The translations under genes were made by a program, and so were the position numbers. Of a DNA stretch of 64,000 nucleotides, positions 44,313 to 54,289 are shown one piece after another; within the stretch, counting starts at the first letter, position 1, and every line of letters begins with the position of its first letter. Under the pieces are notes generated by a model. The model had not been told where the DNA came from. It worked only from the letters and a program-made list of their open reading frames with translations, and did not search any database. This stretch comes from Candidatus Tectomicrobia bacterium (GTDB lineage Bacteria > UBA8248), in the NCBI GenBank assembly GCA_016192135.1, contig JACPUR010000001.1, positions 310,001-374,000 on the forward strand, read 5' to 3'.

Positions 44313-45525
44313 GAATCGGCTTCGCTGGACGCTCATGTTCATCATTCTTCTTGCTTCCGTTCCTTCCGCCTCCCTTGCCGCCGGCCCCGCCGCCGTCTTG
44401 CCCGACAACCCTGTCGGCGGAAGCATGGTATTCGTCGAAAAGAGGTGCATCCTCTGCCATTCGATACAGGGATATGGGGGGACGAGGGGACCGGACCTCG
44501 GGCGGCTCCAGCTCAGCGGGGGCTTCCTGGCGATGGCGGGCATCATGTGGAACCACGCGCCGAAGATGATCTCCGCCTTGGCCCAGGAGAACATGTCGTT
44601 CCCGCAGTTCTCGACCTTGGAGATGAGCCAACTCGTCGCTTTTCTCTACACGCTGAACTATCTCGATCCCCCCGGGGATGCGCGCGAGGGAGAGGAGGCC
44701 TTCGCCGCGAAGCGGTGCGTTTCCTGCCACAGCGTGGGCGGGGCGGGCGGAAAGGTGGGTCCCGCCCTCGACCAGTACGGGCGTTTCGCTTCGCCTGTCT
44801 TTGTGGCCACGGCGCTTTGGAACAAGGGGATCCCGATGTCGGAGGCGATGGAGCGGGAGCGCATCCTCCGGCCCACGCTCAGCGGCCGGGACGTGCGCAA
44901 TATCGTGGAATTCATCCAGGCCCGTTCCCGCATATTTCCCGCTCCAGAGGTGCTGTTGCCGGTGTTCGTCCGCCCGGGAAACCCGCGCGAAGGAGCCTCG
45001 CTGTTCGTATCGAAGCAGTGCGTGAACTGCCATGCGGCCGACGAGATGAAGCCGGGGATTGGCCCCGCCTTGGCGGCGCGCAAGCTCAAGGTGAGCCTCT
45101 CGACCATCGCGGGCCGGATGTGGAATCACAGTCCGGAGATGTGGGCGGTCTGGAAGAAAAAGGGGATGTCTCCCATATCGTTCACGGTGGATGAGATGGC
45201 CGACGTGACCGCGTTCCTCTATTTCCTGCAATTCCAATCCCCCCAGGGAGATCCGGCCAGGGGCGCCGCTGTTTTCGCCGAGCAGGGGTGCGCGGGATGC
45301 CATAGCGCGGAGGGAAGCCGGAAGCCCATGGCGCCGGACCTGCGCGCCAAGGGGCCATGGGCGAGCGACATCGATCTCGCCCGGGAGATGTGGAACCATG
45401 CGGGCAACATGTATGGCACCCTCCTCGGCTCCGCGCGCGAGTGGCCGAAGCTCACCGAGCGGCATGTGGCCGATCTCTTGGCCTACGTCCGTTCGATTGG
45501 GGGGACACATAGGGCGAAGAAATAA
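44302..45525 (+). CDS. Exported tetrahaem cytochrome c with repeated domains
   Basis: The protein is 407 aa from ATG 44302, seven codons inside the longest frame, chosen for its AAAGGAGG. A signal peptide ends near residue 27. CxxCH sites are at 49-53, 139-143, 240-244 and 330-334. After three of the sites comes MWNHAPKM, MWNHSPEM or MWNHAGNM; the second domain has ALWNKGIPM in that place. Each unit of ~90 residues is thus a repeat of one class I-like domain, with Met or His of this motif as likely axial ligand. It probably accepts electrons from the pentahaem subunit. Confidence 0.87.
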   Translation: MNAKNRLRWTLMFIILLASVPSASLAAGPAAVLPDNPVGGSMVFVEKRCILCHSIQGYGGTRGPDLGRLQLSGGFLAMAGIMWNHAPKMISALAQENMSFPQFSTLEMSQLVAFLYTLNYLDPPGDAREGEEAFAAKRCVSCHSVGGAGGKVGPALDQYGRFASPVFVATALWNKGIPMSEAMERERILRPTLSGRDVRNIVEFIQARSRIFPAPEVLLPVFVRPGNPREGASLFVSKQCVNCHAADEMKPGIGPALAARKLKVSLSTIAGRMWNHSPEMWAVWKKKGMSPISFTVDEMADVTAFLYFLQFQSPQGDPARGAAVFAEQGCAGCHSAEGSRKPMAPDLRAKGPWASDIDLAREMWNHAGNMYGTLLGSAREWPKLTERHVADLLAYVRSIGGTHRAKK

Positions 45526-45661
45526 ACCGCCGTCTCCATTCGCCTGGAAGAGCGGCGGATGGGCATGCGGATTTCCCGCGGCCGGAGGAGCTTGGCCGAG
45601 GCCGGCATGGGCGGGCGTGGCTCTAAACTTCGTGCCGGGAATTCCGGCGGAGGAGGATGAG

Positions 45662-46024
45662 ATGGGGCGTTGTTTGGCGGCCGGCGGAGCGGCGGTTTTG
45701 GTCTTCTCCTGGCTTGCGGTCGGAGCGGCATCCGTGCAGGGCGACTCGGCCAAAGGGAAGAAAACCTACGACACGCTGTGCGTGGGCTGCCACGGGGAGA
45801 CGGGAAAAGGCGATGGGCCCGCCGCGGCCGCCTTGAATCCCAAGCCGAAGGATTTAAGCAATAAGACCCTCATGTCGGCCCTGACCGACGCGTTTCTCTA
45901 TGAGATTACCGCCAAGGGCGGCGCCGGCGTCGATCGATCCCCATTGATGCCCGGCTGGAACGGTACCTTGAAGGAACAGGACATTTGGGATGTCGTCGCC
46001 TACATGCGGAGCTTGGCCAAGTAG
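45662..46024 (+). CDS. Exported monohaem cytochrome c
   Basis: The protein is 120 aa from ATG 45662 behind AGGAGG. A signal peptide ends near residue 27 and CVGCH lies at 40-44, with SPLMPGWNG giving the axial Met. GETGKGDGPAAAALNPKPKD after the haem is typical of class I cytochromes such as those linked to terminal oxidases or ActE. It lies 136 bp after the tetrahaem cytochrome and is probably the mobile carrier of the module. Confidence 0.88.
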   Translation: MGRCLAAGGAAVLVFSWLAVGAASVQGDSAKGKKTYDTLCVGCHGETGKGDGPAAAALNPKPKDLSNKTLMSALTDAFLYEITAKGGAGVDRSPLMPGWNGTLKEQDIWDVVAYMRSLAK

Positions 46025-46070
46025 GCTGGTTCCCATTGGCGCGCGTCCCGGGCGTTCTCTCACGGCTTTC

Positions 46071-46093
46071 CCGCCGGCCGATCGAGCCGGCGG
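46071..46093. terminator. Hairpin between convergent cytochrome and cyclase genes
   Basis: An eight-base GC stem, CCGCCGGC (46071-46078) with GCCGGCGG (46086-46093), seven-base loop, between two converging stop codons. No U-tract on either strand, so terminator function is uncertain. Confidence 0.4.
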
Positions 46094-46174
46094 TAGGGGA
46101 GCCTGGCGAGGTGGATAGGGAGAGAGGATAGGGCGGAGAGGGGAGAACGGTTCCGGCCAGGCTGAAGAAGCCCC

Positions 46175-47527
46175 TTATGCCTGCCCAAGACGAAAAACGC
46201 GGACAGGCTCGGTGACGTTCTTGAAGTTATGTTCACCTAATGACTCCAGCCGGAACCTCTCATGCAATCGATCCGCGGTTTCCGGCCCGAGAAGCGCTTC
46301 CCCTCCAGCGGCCTGGGCGCATAGCCGGGCGGCGATGTTCGTCACCTGCCCCGTCGCCGTGAACGTCCATCTTTCCCCCGAGGCCCCGCGTATCTTCGTG
46401 GAGCCGACCAGGCATGCGCCCGAGTTGACGCCGATGCGCACCCGGATCGGGGGAAAGGCCGGATCGCGCTCGGCGTTGAGCGCCTCCGCCGCCCGCTGGA
46501 TGCCGAGAGCGGCCCGGACGGCCTCCTGGGGGTGGACGCGGGGGGAGCCGGACCGGAATAGGGCCATCAGGCCGTCTCCGGCCGTCTCGGTGACGTCCCC
46601 CCCGTGGCGGCGGATGAGGTCGAGGAAGCGGGCGAAGCAGCGCTCGATGAGGCAGTTCAACTGCTCCCCCGCCATCGCCTCGCTGAGCGAGACGTAGCCG
46701 GCGATGTCGAGGAACATGACAGTCACGTCCTGTTCGGTCTTTTCCAGGGCGGCGTCCGGCTCGCGCTCCAGCAGCTGAACCACGGCCGAGGGGACGAACT
46801 TGTTCAGGACATCCCGCGCCCGCTCCAGCCGGCGCAGGTTCGAATGGGCGAGCTGGTAGCCCTGGAAGACGAAGCTCACGAACACCGCCCCGACGCCAAG
46901 CAGCCCGCCCACCAGGAGTATCAAGGAGGTCTGGCGGAAGGCCTGCTGGCGGATCTTCTCGAATTCGGCCACCCGGATGGCCGCCACCGCGGTGAGCTTC
47001 TCCATGTCTTCCGGCCAGGCTTTTTCGGGCCTCCCGCCGTGCATGGTTTCCATGCCGGCCGTGGGAACCTCGCGGCCGCCTGCGTCCTTTAGGCGGCGCC
47101 CGAAGACGACGACGCTCCCGTCCCAGGGTGTCCGGCGGGCTTCTCCTCCGCCGCCCTCCGAAACAAAATCCAGAAGGGAAGGCATGTGCTGCCCGGTCTG
47201 CTCCGGGTCGCTGTGGGCGAGGATGGCGCCCGCCTCGTCCAGGATCGCCAGGTATTGGACATCCTCTTTCTTGGCCAGTTCCCGGAGGAGGACCTCGAAG
47301 CCCTCCCGATTCCAGCGCAGGTGCATCTCGGCGTGGACGGAGGCCTCGAGCGCGCTGATGAGGGCGGCGCCGCGAAGCGCCACCATCTTCTCGACGAATT
47401 CCGTCTGGCGCCGCGAGGAGCTGTAGAAAAAGAAGACGAGCAGCGTCAGAAGGACGCCCGTCGCGAAGGCGATGCCCCAGAAGGACGCAAAAGGCCGGTC
47501 CCTGAAAAATCCGGCTGCGCGGTCCAT
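46175..47527 (-). CDS. Membrane class III adenylate/guanylate cyclase
   Basis: The protein is 450 aa from ATG 47527. TM1 (about 14-33) and TM2 (about 195-215) enclose a periplasmic region with LQYLAILDEAG-like Cache character. The cyclase domain (about 255-450) has VMFLDIAGYVSLSE (metal Asp), AGDGLMALF (second Asp), VRIGVNSG and TATGQVTNIAARL, the Asn-Arg catalytic pair. These residues predict an active enzyme. Thr in place of the adenine-binding Asp is common in bacterial adenylate cyclases. It is the last gene of the efflux operon, 20 bp from cusB; the sensor may report periplasmic metal or envelope state. Confidence 0.88.
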   Translation of the reverse strand: MDRAAGFFRDRPFASFWGIAFATGVLLTLLVFFFYSSSRRQTEFVEKMVALRGAALISALEASVHAEMHLRWNREGFEVLLRELAKKEDVQYLAILDEAGAILAHSDPEQTGQHMPSLLDFVSEGGGGEARRTPWDGSVVVFGRRLKDAGGREVPTAGMETMHGGRPEKAWPEDMEKLTAVAAIRVAEFEKIRQQAFRQTSLILLVGGLLGVGAVFVSFVFQGYQLAHSNLRRLERARDVLNKFVPSAVVQLLEREPDAALEKTEQDVTVMFLDIAGYVSLSEAMAGEQLNCLIERCFARFLDLIRRHGGDVTETAGDGLMALFRSGSPRVHPQEAVRAALGIQRAAEALNAERDPAFPPIRVRIGVNSGACLVGSTKIRGASGERWTFTATGQVTNIAARLCAQAAGGEALLGPETADRLHERFRLESLGEHNFKNVTEPVRVFRLGQA

Positions 47528-47547
47528 CGGCCCTCCGGTGGTTCCGC

Positions 47548-48870
47548 TCAATGCGAAGAATGCCCCGCGTCCCCGCCTGATGGCGCGGCCCGCAGGCTCT
47601 CCGCCCGCAGGAAGAAGCTTCCCTCGGTCACCACGGACTCCCCGGGAACGAGCCCTTTGAGGACGGCGTAGAAGTCCCCCATCAGCGGGCCGAGCTGGAC
47701 CATGCGCTGAATGAATTTGCCCTCGTCGTCCTTGGCGGGAATGTACACCACCTGCCGCTCCCCGATGGTCTGGACGGCGGCCCGGGAAACGGTCAGCACC
47801 TTTTTCCCGTCCGGCGTAGCGAAGGAGACCGTCATGTACATGCCGAGCCGCAGCCGGCCGCCGGGGTTCGGGACCTCCAGGCGGACCTTCGCCGTCCGCG
47901 TCTGCGGGTCCACCCGCGGGTCGATGTAGGTGACGCGTCCCCGGATGGAAAGGCCGGGATAGGCCGGGGAGGTCAGGCTGGCATCCGACCCGACCGCCAC
48001 CGCCTCGAAGTCCCTCTCGTAAATATCGGCCACCACCCACACATCCGAGAGATCCGTCACCGTGAAGAGCTCCTGACCCATCCCCACCACTTGGCCCAAG
48101 TTCGCCGTACGGTTGATGATCACGCCGTCGATGGGGGCCGGGACCGTCACGTGCGAGACGATCTGGCTGGGACTCTTGAGGCCCTCGACGTGGGCGCGGC
48201 TCAATCCCAGGATGAAGAGGCGTTGCCGCGCCGCCTCGATCTCGGTGACGCGGCTCTCGCGGACGGCCGTGATTTCCTCGAATTCTTGACGGCTGGCCGC
48301 CCCAATCTCGACCAACTGCTTCACCCGCTGGAGCTTACGTTTGTCGGCCTCCGCCATGGCGGTCAGGGAGAGGTATTTCGCCTGGGTCTCCGCCAGGTCG
48401 TTGCTGAACAGGGTCGCCAGGGGCTCCCCCCGCCTGACGGGCTTCCCGAGCTCCACGTGCACCTTGATCACGATTCCGCCCACGATGGGGACGACCTTGA
48501 CCTCCTTGTAGCTGTTGGGCGTCACGACCCCAGGCACCCGCACGTCGCTCTTGGATTCGACGGCCCGTACCTGGGCCGTCTTGATGCCGGCCTTCGAGAC
48601 GGACTCGGCGGTCAGCGTGACCTCGGCCTCCGCCGGGACCTGTGCCTCGGCGGGAGGGCCGGGCGGGGCGGGGGCCCCGGAGGTGCCGGCGGGCGCCTGC
48701 ACGACGGAGGGAGTGCGGGCCAGGCCGTCAGTCCCCCTTCCATACGAGAAGAGACTTGCGATCAATGCTCCCGCCGCGATCAGGGCGGCTCCGCGAAGAA
48801 CTCTCATCCATCTTCCCGCGCGGCTGCGCGGCGAACGGGACTCCCCATTCCGTCCGAAGTTCCCAGGCAT
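47548..48870 (-). CDS. RND efflux periplasmic adaptor (CusB/CzcB-like)
   Basis: The protein is 440 aa from ATG 48870. A membrane or lipoprotein-like leader, helix about 25-45, is followed by a Pro/Ala-rich linker. The adaptor body has beta-barrel and lipoyl parts (VVPIVGGIVIKVHVELGKPV; VPAPIDGVIINRTANLGQVV), an alpha hairpin (ADKRKLQRVKQLVEIGAASRQE) and WVVADIYERDFEAV, the CusB-type signature. It links the inner-membrane pump to the outer-membrane channel. The C-terminus is His/Ser-rich (GHSSH) and might hold metal. Confidence 0.88.
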   Translation of the reverse strand: MPGNFGRNGESRSPRSRAGRWMRVLRGAALIAAGALIASLFSYGRGTDGLARTPSVVQAPAGTSGAPAPPGPPAEAQVPAEAEVTLTAESVSKAGIKTAQVRAVESKSDVRVPGVVTPNSYKEVKVVPIVGGIVIKVHVELGKPVRRGEPLATLFSNDLAETQAKYLSLTAMAEADKRKLQRVKQLVEIGAASRQEFEEITAVRESRVTEIEAARQRLFILGLSRAHVEGLKSPSQIVSHVTVPAPIDGVIINRTANLGQVVGMGQELFTVTDLSDVWVVADIYERDFEAVAVGSDASLTSPAYPGLSIRGRVTYIDPRVDPQTRTAKVRLEVPNPGGRLRLGMYMTVSFATPDGKKVLTVSRAAVQTIGERQVVYIPAKDDEGKFIQRMVQLGPLMGDFYAVLKGLVPGESVVTEGSFFLRAESLRAAPSGGDAGHSSH

Positions 48871-48883
48871 CTCGTCTCTCCTG

Positions 48884-50176
48884 TCAACGGGCTGCGCCCG
48901 CGTGGGCGCGCTCGATTTCGGTGGCGGCGTCGAAAATCTGCTTCAGGGCCTCCGTGAGGCCCATCTCGACCTCGATGTATCTTCTCTGCTCGGCGATGGC
49001 GTCGAGCAGCGACGTCCGTCCCAGCTCGTATGTCTTCCACACGACGTCCAGGTTGCGGCGCGCGATTTCCCAAACGCCCCCTTGGTAGATCTCCAGCGAG
49101 CGCTTGGCGGCCTCGTACTGGGCCAGCGAGGCGGCCACCTCCTGGCGGGCGGTGAGCCGGGCGTATGCGAGCCGGCGCTCGGCGGACTTCGCCTCGGCCA
49201 TCGCCGCGGCGATGTTGCCCTGGTTCTGGTTCCGGAAGGGGAGCATGATCGTGAGGCCCACGCCCACGAAATGGAACGTGTCCTCGATGTCCCTCATGGC
49301 GCCGGCTTCGGTCAGCCCCATGAGGTTGAAGCCCGACTTCATCCGCTGATAGCCCACATTGAAGCTCGCGTCCCACTTTCCTTCGGCCTTCTCCTTCTCG
49401 ATCTTGGCCCGGGCCAGCTCCGTCTCCGTCCGGGCGAGGGCCACGTCCGGCCGCGCCTCGATTTCCGCATTCGGGACTTCCTTGCGCTCCAGGGCGGGGG
49501 GGAGATTGGACAAGGAGCCGTTGAGCGCGAGAGGCGACTCGGGAGCCATGCCGGCCAGCGTCTTGAGCTGCAGGGTCGCGATCTCTACGCGGCTCCGGAG
49601 AATGCGACGGCTCGCCTCCAGGCGGTTGACCTCGACCTGGAGCAGGCTCTCCTCGAGCGAGGGCGCGGCGCCCTTGCGCACCCGTTCGCCGAGGACCCCC
49701 TGGGCGCGCCGGTTCGCCTGCAGGAGCTCCTCCGTGAAGCGGAGATTCCGCCGGGCGGCCAGCACCTCGCCGGCCTTCATCCGGACCTCGGCCCGCATCT
49801 TCCGTTCTTTGTCGCTGAGCTGCTTCCGTTTCATCTCGGCCTCCCGCTCGGCGACCCCGACCCGGCCCTCCAGGCGGCCGTTCAAATCCAACGGAATCGT
49901 CACCCCGACCCCGACATTGTTGTCCGGGCTGTAGACGCTCTTTTGCCCGCTGAATTCGAGCATCGGGTTGGGACGGAGCCCCGCCTGCCGGAGCCGCCCT
50001 CCCGCGGCTTCCACCTCGGCGCGCATGGCCTGGATCTCCGGATTTTGCGCGAGGGTTTGGGTCACCAGCCCTTCTACGGTGAATTCGCTCTTGCCCTCCA
50101 GCGGCTGCGCGCCGGGCGCTCCCGCGCCCATGAAGGTCCATCCGAGGAATATCGAGACGAAGAGGAGCTTCCGCAT
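48884..50176 (-). CDS. TolC-family outer-membrane channel (CusC-like)
   Basis: The protein is 430 aa from ATG 50176 with a signal peptide at about 1-23. Two OEP repeats with long alternating helices are present: LVTQTLAQNPEIQAMRAEVE and AGLRPNPMLEFSG, then the second-repeat RPDVALARTETELARAKIEKE. This is the pattern of CusC/CzcC-type channels. It would form a trimer that opens the efflux path through the outer membrane. There is a 13-bp gap to the adaptor gene and 13 bp to the FixH-like gene. Confidence 0.88.
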   Translation of the reverse strand: MRKLLFVSIFLGWTFMGAGAPGAQPLEGKSEFTVEGLVTQTLAQNPEIQAMRAEVEAAGGRLRQAGLRPNPMLEFSGQKSVYSPDNNVGVGVTIPLDLNGRLEGRVGVAEREAEMKRKQLSDKERKMRAEVRMKAGEVLAARRNLRFTEELLQANRRAQGVLGERVRKGAAPSLEESLLQVEVNRLEASRRILRSRVEIATLQLKTLAGMAPESPLALNGSLSNLPPALERKEVPNAEIEARPDVALARTETELARAKIEKEKAEGKWDASFNVGYQRMKSGFNLMGLTEAGAMRDIEDTFHFVGVGLTIMLPFRNQNQGNIAAAMAEAKSAERRLAYARLTARQEVAASLAQYEAAKRSLEIYQGGVWEIARRNLDVVWKTYELGRTSLLDAIAEQRRYIEVEMGLTEALKQIFDAATEIERAHAGAAR

Positions 50177-50189
50177 CGCAGCCGCCCGC

Positions 50190-50615
50190 CTACCGGACCG
50201 GGACGGAGAGGCGCGCGGAGCCTTTCCCGGCGGGCCCGTCCCACGTGATGGTCACCTGCCGCGTGCCGGAATCGGGGAAGCTGATGGTTCCGAGATACTG
50301 TCCCGGTGCTTTGCCCGGCGTCAGGGAGGCCCCGGCGATCATGGGAGCCATCCCCGGCATCGCCATGCTCGTGCTGAGCGTGACCTTGCCCGCGTCGATG
50401 GGCTTCTGGTTCGCGGAGGACTTGAACTCCAGGATGAATGAGTTCTTCCCCTGCTTCCACTGGCCGGACTCGCTGAGAAGGGCGATGGCGACGTCTTTCG
50501 TCTTGTGGGAGCGGATGGGTTTGAGCTCCGCCCCCGAGGCCGCGCCTCCGGCGAGGGACACGGACAGAAAGAGAATTCCGGCGGCGATCCAGAGCGGGGA
50601 GCGGTTCTTAGGCAT
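50190..50615 (-). CDS. Exported FixH/YtkA-like protein
   Basis: The protein is 141 aa from ATG 50615 behind AAAGGAG. A signal peptide ends near residue 28. The rest is an immunoglobulin-like domain of the FixH/YtkA kind: LLSESGQWKQGKNSFILEFK, DAGKVTLSTSMAMPGMAPM, GQYLGTISFPDSGTRQVTIT. The Met cluster (MAMPGMAPM) could bind Cu(I) or Ag(I). It sits between cusA and cusC, where other bacteria have CusF-like metallochaperones. A chaperone role is inferred from place and Met content. Confidence 0.8.
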   Translation of the reverse strand: MPKNRSPLWIAAGILFLSVSLAGGAASGAELKPIRSHKTKDVAIALLSESGQWKQGKNSFILEFKSSANQKPIDAGKVTLSTSMAMPGMAPMIAGASLTPGKAPGQYLGTISFPDSGTRQVTITWDGPAGKGSARLSVPVR

Positions 50616-50662
50616 CGTGTTTCTCCTTTGAGTTGTGCGCCTGGCGGCCAGGCGAATCGAAG

Positions 50663-53600
50663 CTAGACAACGGCATCCTGCGACTGCTCCGCGCGCGCCT
50701 CCTCGTGCCGCAGCTCGCGGCTCCTGAGCCAATAGAAGATGACGGGCGTGACGATGAGCACGTGGGCCAGGGAGCTCACCATGCCGCCCAGGACGGGGGT
50801 GGCCAAGGGCTTCATTATCTCGGCGCCCGTCGAGGTGCTCCACATGATGGGCAGGAGGCTCGCCACGATGGTGGAGACGGTCATGACCTTCGGCCTCAGG
50901 CGAAGCAGTGCCCCTTCGATGACCGCCTCCAGAAGGGTCTGGGGGGTGAGGCGGCCGCCCATCTCCTCCCGCTTCCGCTCCACGGCCTCCTCCAAGTAGA
51001 TCACCATCACGACCGCCGTCTGGACGGCCGTTCCGAACAGCGCGATGAAGCCGACCCAGACGGCCACCGAGAAGTTGTAGCCAAGGGCGTAAAGGAGGAA
51101 GACCCCCCCGACGAGGCTGAAGGGCACCATCAGGAGCACATGGGCCGCCTCGAGGAAGGAGCGGTAGGTCAGGTAGAGGAGCACATAGATCACCAGCAGG
51201 ACGACGGGCAGCACAATCTGGATGCGCTCCTTCGCCCGGATCTCGTTCTCGTACTGGCCGCTCCACTGGAAATAGTACCCTTGCGGCAGATTGACCGCCC
51301 GCGCGACGACCGGCCGGGCCTCGTCCACAAAGCTCCCGACGTCCCGCCCCCGCACATTGAGGAGCACGGCCACCACGAGCAGTCCGTTCTCGCTGGAGAT
51401 CATGGAGGGGCCGGCGACACTGCGGATTTCGGCGAGCTGGGCGAGGGGAATTTGCGTGCCGTTGGGGGCGGAGACGAGGACGCTGCCGAGCGCGTGCGGC
51501 GTCGCCCGGAATTGGGGGGCGTAGCGGACGCGCACGGGGAAGCGCTGCCGTCCCTCGATGGTCAGGGTCAGGTTGTTCTCCCCGATCGCCGTCTCCACGA
51601 CATCCTGGATGGCGCCGATCGTGATCCCGTAGCGGGCCGCCGCCACCCGGTTCACGCGCACGTCCAGATAGGGCGCCCCGGTGACCTGCTCCGGATACAC
51701 GTCGGCCGCGCCGGGAATCTTCCTGAGGACGTCGGCCACCGCCCTCGCCCTCCCCTCCAGGGTCTTGAGGTCGCTTCCGAATATCTTCAGGCCCACCTCG
51801 GAGCGGATTCCCGTCGAAAGCATGTTGATCCGGTTGATGATGGGCTGGGTCCAGATGTTCGAGACGCCGGGAAGGGTCGTCGCCTCGTCCATCTCGCCGA
51901 TGAGCTTCTCCCGTGTCATCCCCGGCCGCCATTGGGACTCCGGCTTGAGGCTGATGATGGTCTCGGTCATGTTGACGGGGGAAGGATCGGTCGAGGTATC
52001 CGCACGCGAAACCTTCGCCACGACCGAGGCGACCTCCGGGAACTTCTGGATGGCTGCATTTTGCTTCTTGACGATTTCGGTGGCCTGGGGAAGCGAGACG
52101 GCGGGATCGGTGACGGGCATGAACAGCAAGTCCCCCTCGTTCAGGGGAGGCATGAACTCCTTTCCGATTCGGGGGAAGAGCGCCGCCGCGGCGATGATGA
52201 GCAGGAAGGCCGCGGCGATCGTCAGGACGCCGTGCCTCAGGGACCAGTTCAGGATCGGCCGGTAGAGCGCCATGAGAAACCGCATCACGATGTTGTCCTC
52301 CTCTCCCCGGATACTGCCCCCGATCAGCAGGCTGCACAGAACCGGCACAAGGGTGACGGAGAGGATGGTCGCGCCCGTCATCGCCAAGGTTTTCGTATAC
52401 GCCAGGGGATGGAAGAGCTTTCCCTCCTGGCCGGTGAGGGCGAAGACCGGCACAAAGGCGAGGATGATGATCACCATCGCGAAAAAGATGGGCCGGCCGA
52501 CGAGCCGGGTGGATTCCAGGACCGTCTCGAAAACCCGGCGGCGATCCTTCGGGTCCACGCCCCGCTTCTCCATGAAACGGTAGGCGTTCTCTGTGACGAC
52601 GATGCCCGCGTCCACCAGAACGCCGATGGCGATGGCGATGCCCGCGAGCGACATGATGTTCGAGCTGATCCCGAAATAGCGCATGAAGAGGAAGGAGATC
52701 AGCACGGCGAGCGGAATCGGTATCGTCACGATGAAGATGGAGCGGATGTTCATCAGGAAAACGATGTTGATCAGGGTGACGACGGCGGCCTCCTCGAGGA
52801 GCGTCCACTTGAGCGTGTCGACCGAGCGCTGGATCAGCGCGGATCGATCGTAGAACGGGACGATTTTCACGCCCGCCGGGAGGCCCGCCTCTAGGTCCTT
52901 GATCTTCTCCTTGACGCGCGCGATCACGTCGATGGTGCTCACCCCGTAGCGGGCCACGACGACGCCCCCCACCGCCTCCTCGGTGCCCTTGACGAGGGAG
53001 CTGACCCGGAAGGCGTTCCCGATCTTCACCTCCGCCACCTGGCGGACGAAGATGGGCACTCCGTTTTCCGAGCCGACGACGATCTCTTCGATGTCCTTCA
53101 CGCTCTCGATCAGGCCGAGCCCGCGGACCACGGACCACGTGCCCGCCGCCTCGACGACGTTTCCGCCCACGTTCCGGTTGCTCCGCATGACGGCGTCCAC
53201 CACCATCGAGAGCGGAATGCGGAACGTCCGCAAGCGGTTCGGGTCGACGTCGATCTGGTATTGCTGGATTTCCCCCCCGATGCTGGCCACCTCGGCCACG
53301 CCGGGCACGGCGTTGATCTGATAGCGGATGAACCAGTCCTGCAGGGAGCGCAGGTCGCGCAGGGAGCGGCCTTTTCCCTCCACCGTGTACCAGAAGACGT
53401 GCCCCACCCCGGTCGCGTCCGGGCCGAGGACCGGGACGACGCCCTGCGGGAGGTTCTTGGAAACCAGGTTGAGGCGCTCGAGGACCCGCGTGCGCGCGAA
53501 GTAAAGATCCACGGAGTCCTCGAAAATCACGTAAATCATCGAGAAGCCGAACGCCGAGGAGGAGCGCACGACGCGCACGCCGGGGAGGCCCTGCAGGCTC

Positions 53601-53812
53601 ACCGTGAGGGGATAGGTGATCTGGTCTTCGACTTCCTGAGGGGACCGCCCCGTCCAGTCAGTGAAGACGATGACCTGGTTGTCGGATAGATCGGGGATGG
53701 CGTCTATCGGCGTCGTCCGGAGGGCCCAGTATCCCCATCCCCCGATGAGGACGAAGAGGCCGATGACCAGAAAGCGGTTCCGCAATGAGACTTCAATGAG
53801 CCAGTTGATCAT
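50663..53812 (-). CDS. cusA: Heavy-metal RND efflux pump (CusA/CzcA family)
   Basis: The protein is 1,049 aa, the usual size. It has 12 TM helices in two halves with large periplasmic loops. Typical stretches are [59 protein letters not shown] (TM4 with the proton-relay Asp) and [14 protein letters not shown]. The [11 protein letters not shown] version of TM4 suits the CusA (monovalent Cu/Ag) side of the HME family more than CzcA, but this is not decisive. It exports metal from periplasm or cytosol through CusBC-like partners encoded downstream. Confidence 0.92.
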   Translation of the reverse strand: MINWLIEVSLRNRFLVIGLFVLIGGWGYWALRTTPIDAIPDLSDNQVIVFTDWTGRSPQEVEDQITYPLTVSLQGLPGVRVVRSSSAFGFSMIYVIFEDSVDLYFARTRVLERLNLVSKNLPQGVVPVLGPDATGVGHVFWYTVEGKGRSLRDLRSLQDWFIRYQINAVPGVAEVASIGGEIQQYQIDVDPNRLRTFRIPLSMVVDAVMRSNRNVGGNVVEAAGTWSVVRGLGLIESVKDIEEIVVGSENGVPIFVRQVAEVKIGNAFRVSSLVKGTEEAVGGVVVARYGVSTIDVIARVKEKIKDLEAGLPAGVKIVPFYDRSALIQRSVDTLKWTLLEEAAVVTLINIVFLMNIRSIFIVTIPIPLAVLISFLFMRYFGISSNIMSLAGIAIAIGVLVDAGIVVTENAYRFMEKRGVDPKDRRRVFETVLESTRLVGRPIFFAMVIIILAFVPVFALTGQEGKLFHPLAYTKTLAMTGATILSVTLVPVLCSLLIGGSIRGEEDNIVMRFLMALYRPILNWSLRHGVLTIAAAFLLIIAAAALFPRIGKEFMPPLNEGDLLFMPVTDPAVSLPQATEIVKKQNAAIQKFPEVASVVAKVSRADTSTDPSPVNMTETIISLKPESQWRPGMTREKLIGEMDEATTLPGVSNIWTQPIINRINMLSTGIRSEVGLKIFGSDLKTLEGRARAVADVLRKIPGAADVYPEQVTGAPYLDVRVNRVAAARYGITIGAIQDVVETAIGENNLTLTIEGRQRFPVRVRYAPQFRATPHALGSVLVSAPNGTQIPLAQLAEIRSVAGPSMISSENGLLVVAVLLNVRGRDVGSFVDEARPVVARAVNLPQGYYFQWSGQYENEIRAKERIQIVLPVVLLVIYVLLYLTYRSFLEAAHVLLMVPFSLVGGVFLLYALGYNFSVAVWVGFIALFGTAVQTAVVMVIYLEEAVERKREEMGGRLTPQTLLEAVIEGALLRLRPKVMTVSTIVASLLPIMWSTSTGAEIMKPLATPVLGGMVSSLAHVLIVTPVIFYWLRSRELRHEEARAEQSQDAVV

Positions 53813-53877
53813 GAGTGACCTTCTTCAGGGCCCGTCGCATGACTCCAGGCCGGAAGTTTTTCCCTTGGCGGATCTTC

Positions 53878-54021
53878 TCAGGCGCCGCCCGAGCCGGGAT
53901 GAATGTGGTTCCAGGGGTTCCGGCGCTCGGGGTTGCGAACTTCCCGGCCCCAGTGAACGAGGGCGAACGCCGCCACGAACAGGAGAACCGCGATCCCGAA
54001 CGGCGCGAACTGCCAGAACAT
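53878..54021 (-). CDS. 47-aa single-pass membrane protein
   Basis: ATG 54021 follows an excellent AAGGAGGGAATC. The product has one helix (WQFAPFGIAVLLFVAAFALV) and a C-terminal RNPERRNPWNHIHPG tail with two His residues. Its gene is 65 bp before cusA. It may be an accessory pump subunit. The His/Pro tail could touch metal. Confidence 0.65.
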   Translation of the reverse strand: MFWQFAPFGIAVLLFVAAFALVHWGREVRNPERRNPWNHIHPGSGGA

Positions 54022-54289
54022 GATTCCCTCCTTGCGGCCGGCGGCTTCTCGGGTTTTTGGCGGAGAAAGGGCCTCCGGAGGCATCGGTTTCCCCGCATCC
54101 TGGATGAGGGCGCGGAGCCGGTCCGAGCAGGCGCTTCTTCGCCATGCGGGAGTGGCGTCGTTTCCCTCGCGGACCACCGCTGCCGGACCGCGCTCATGGG
54201 AGCAGATGCTCTCCGGGCGCGGCTGTTCCTTCACACGAGGAACAGGCTGCCGCGGACGCCTGTCGGGCGTCAGGCCTATGAGAGGAAAA

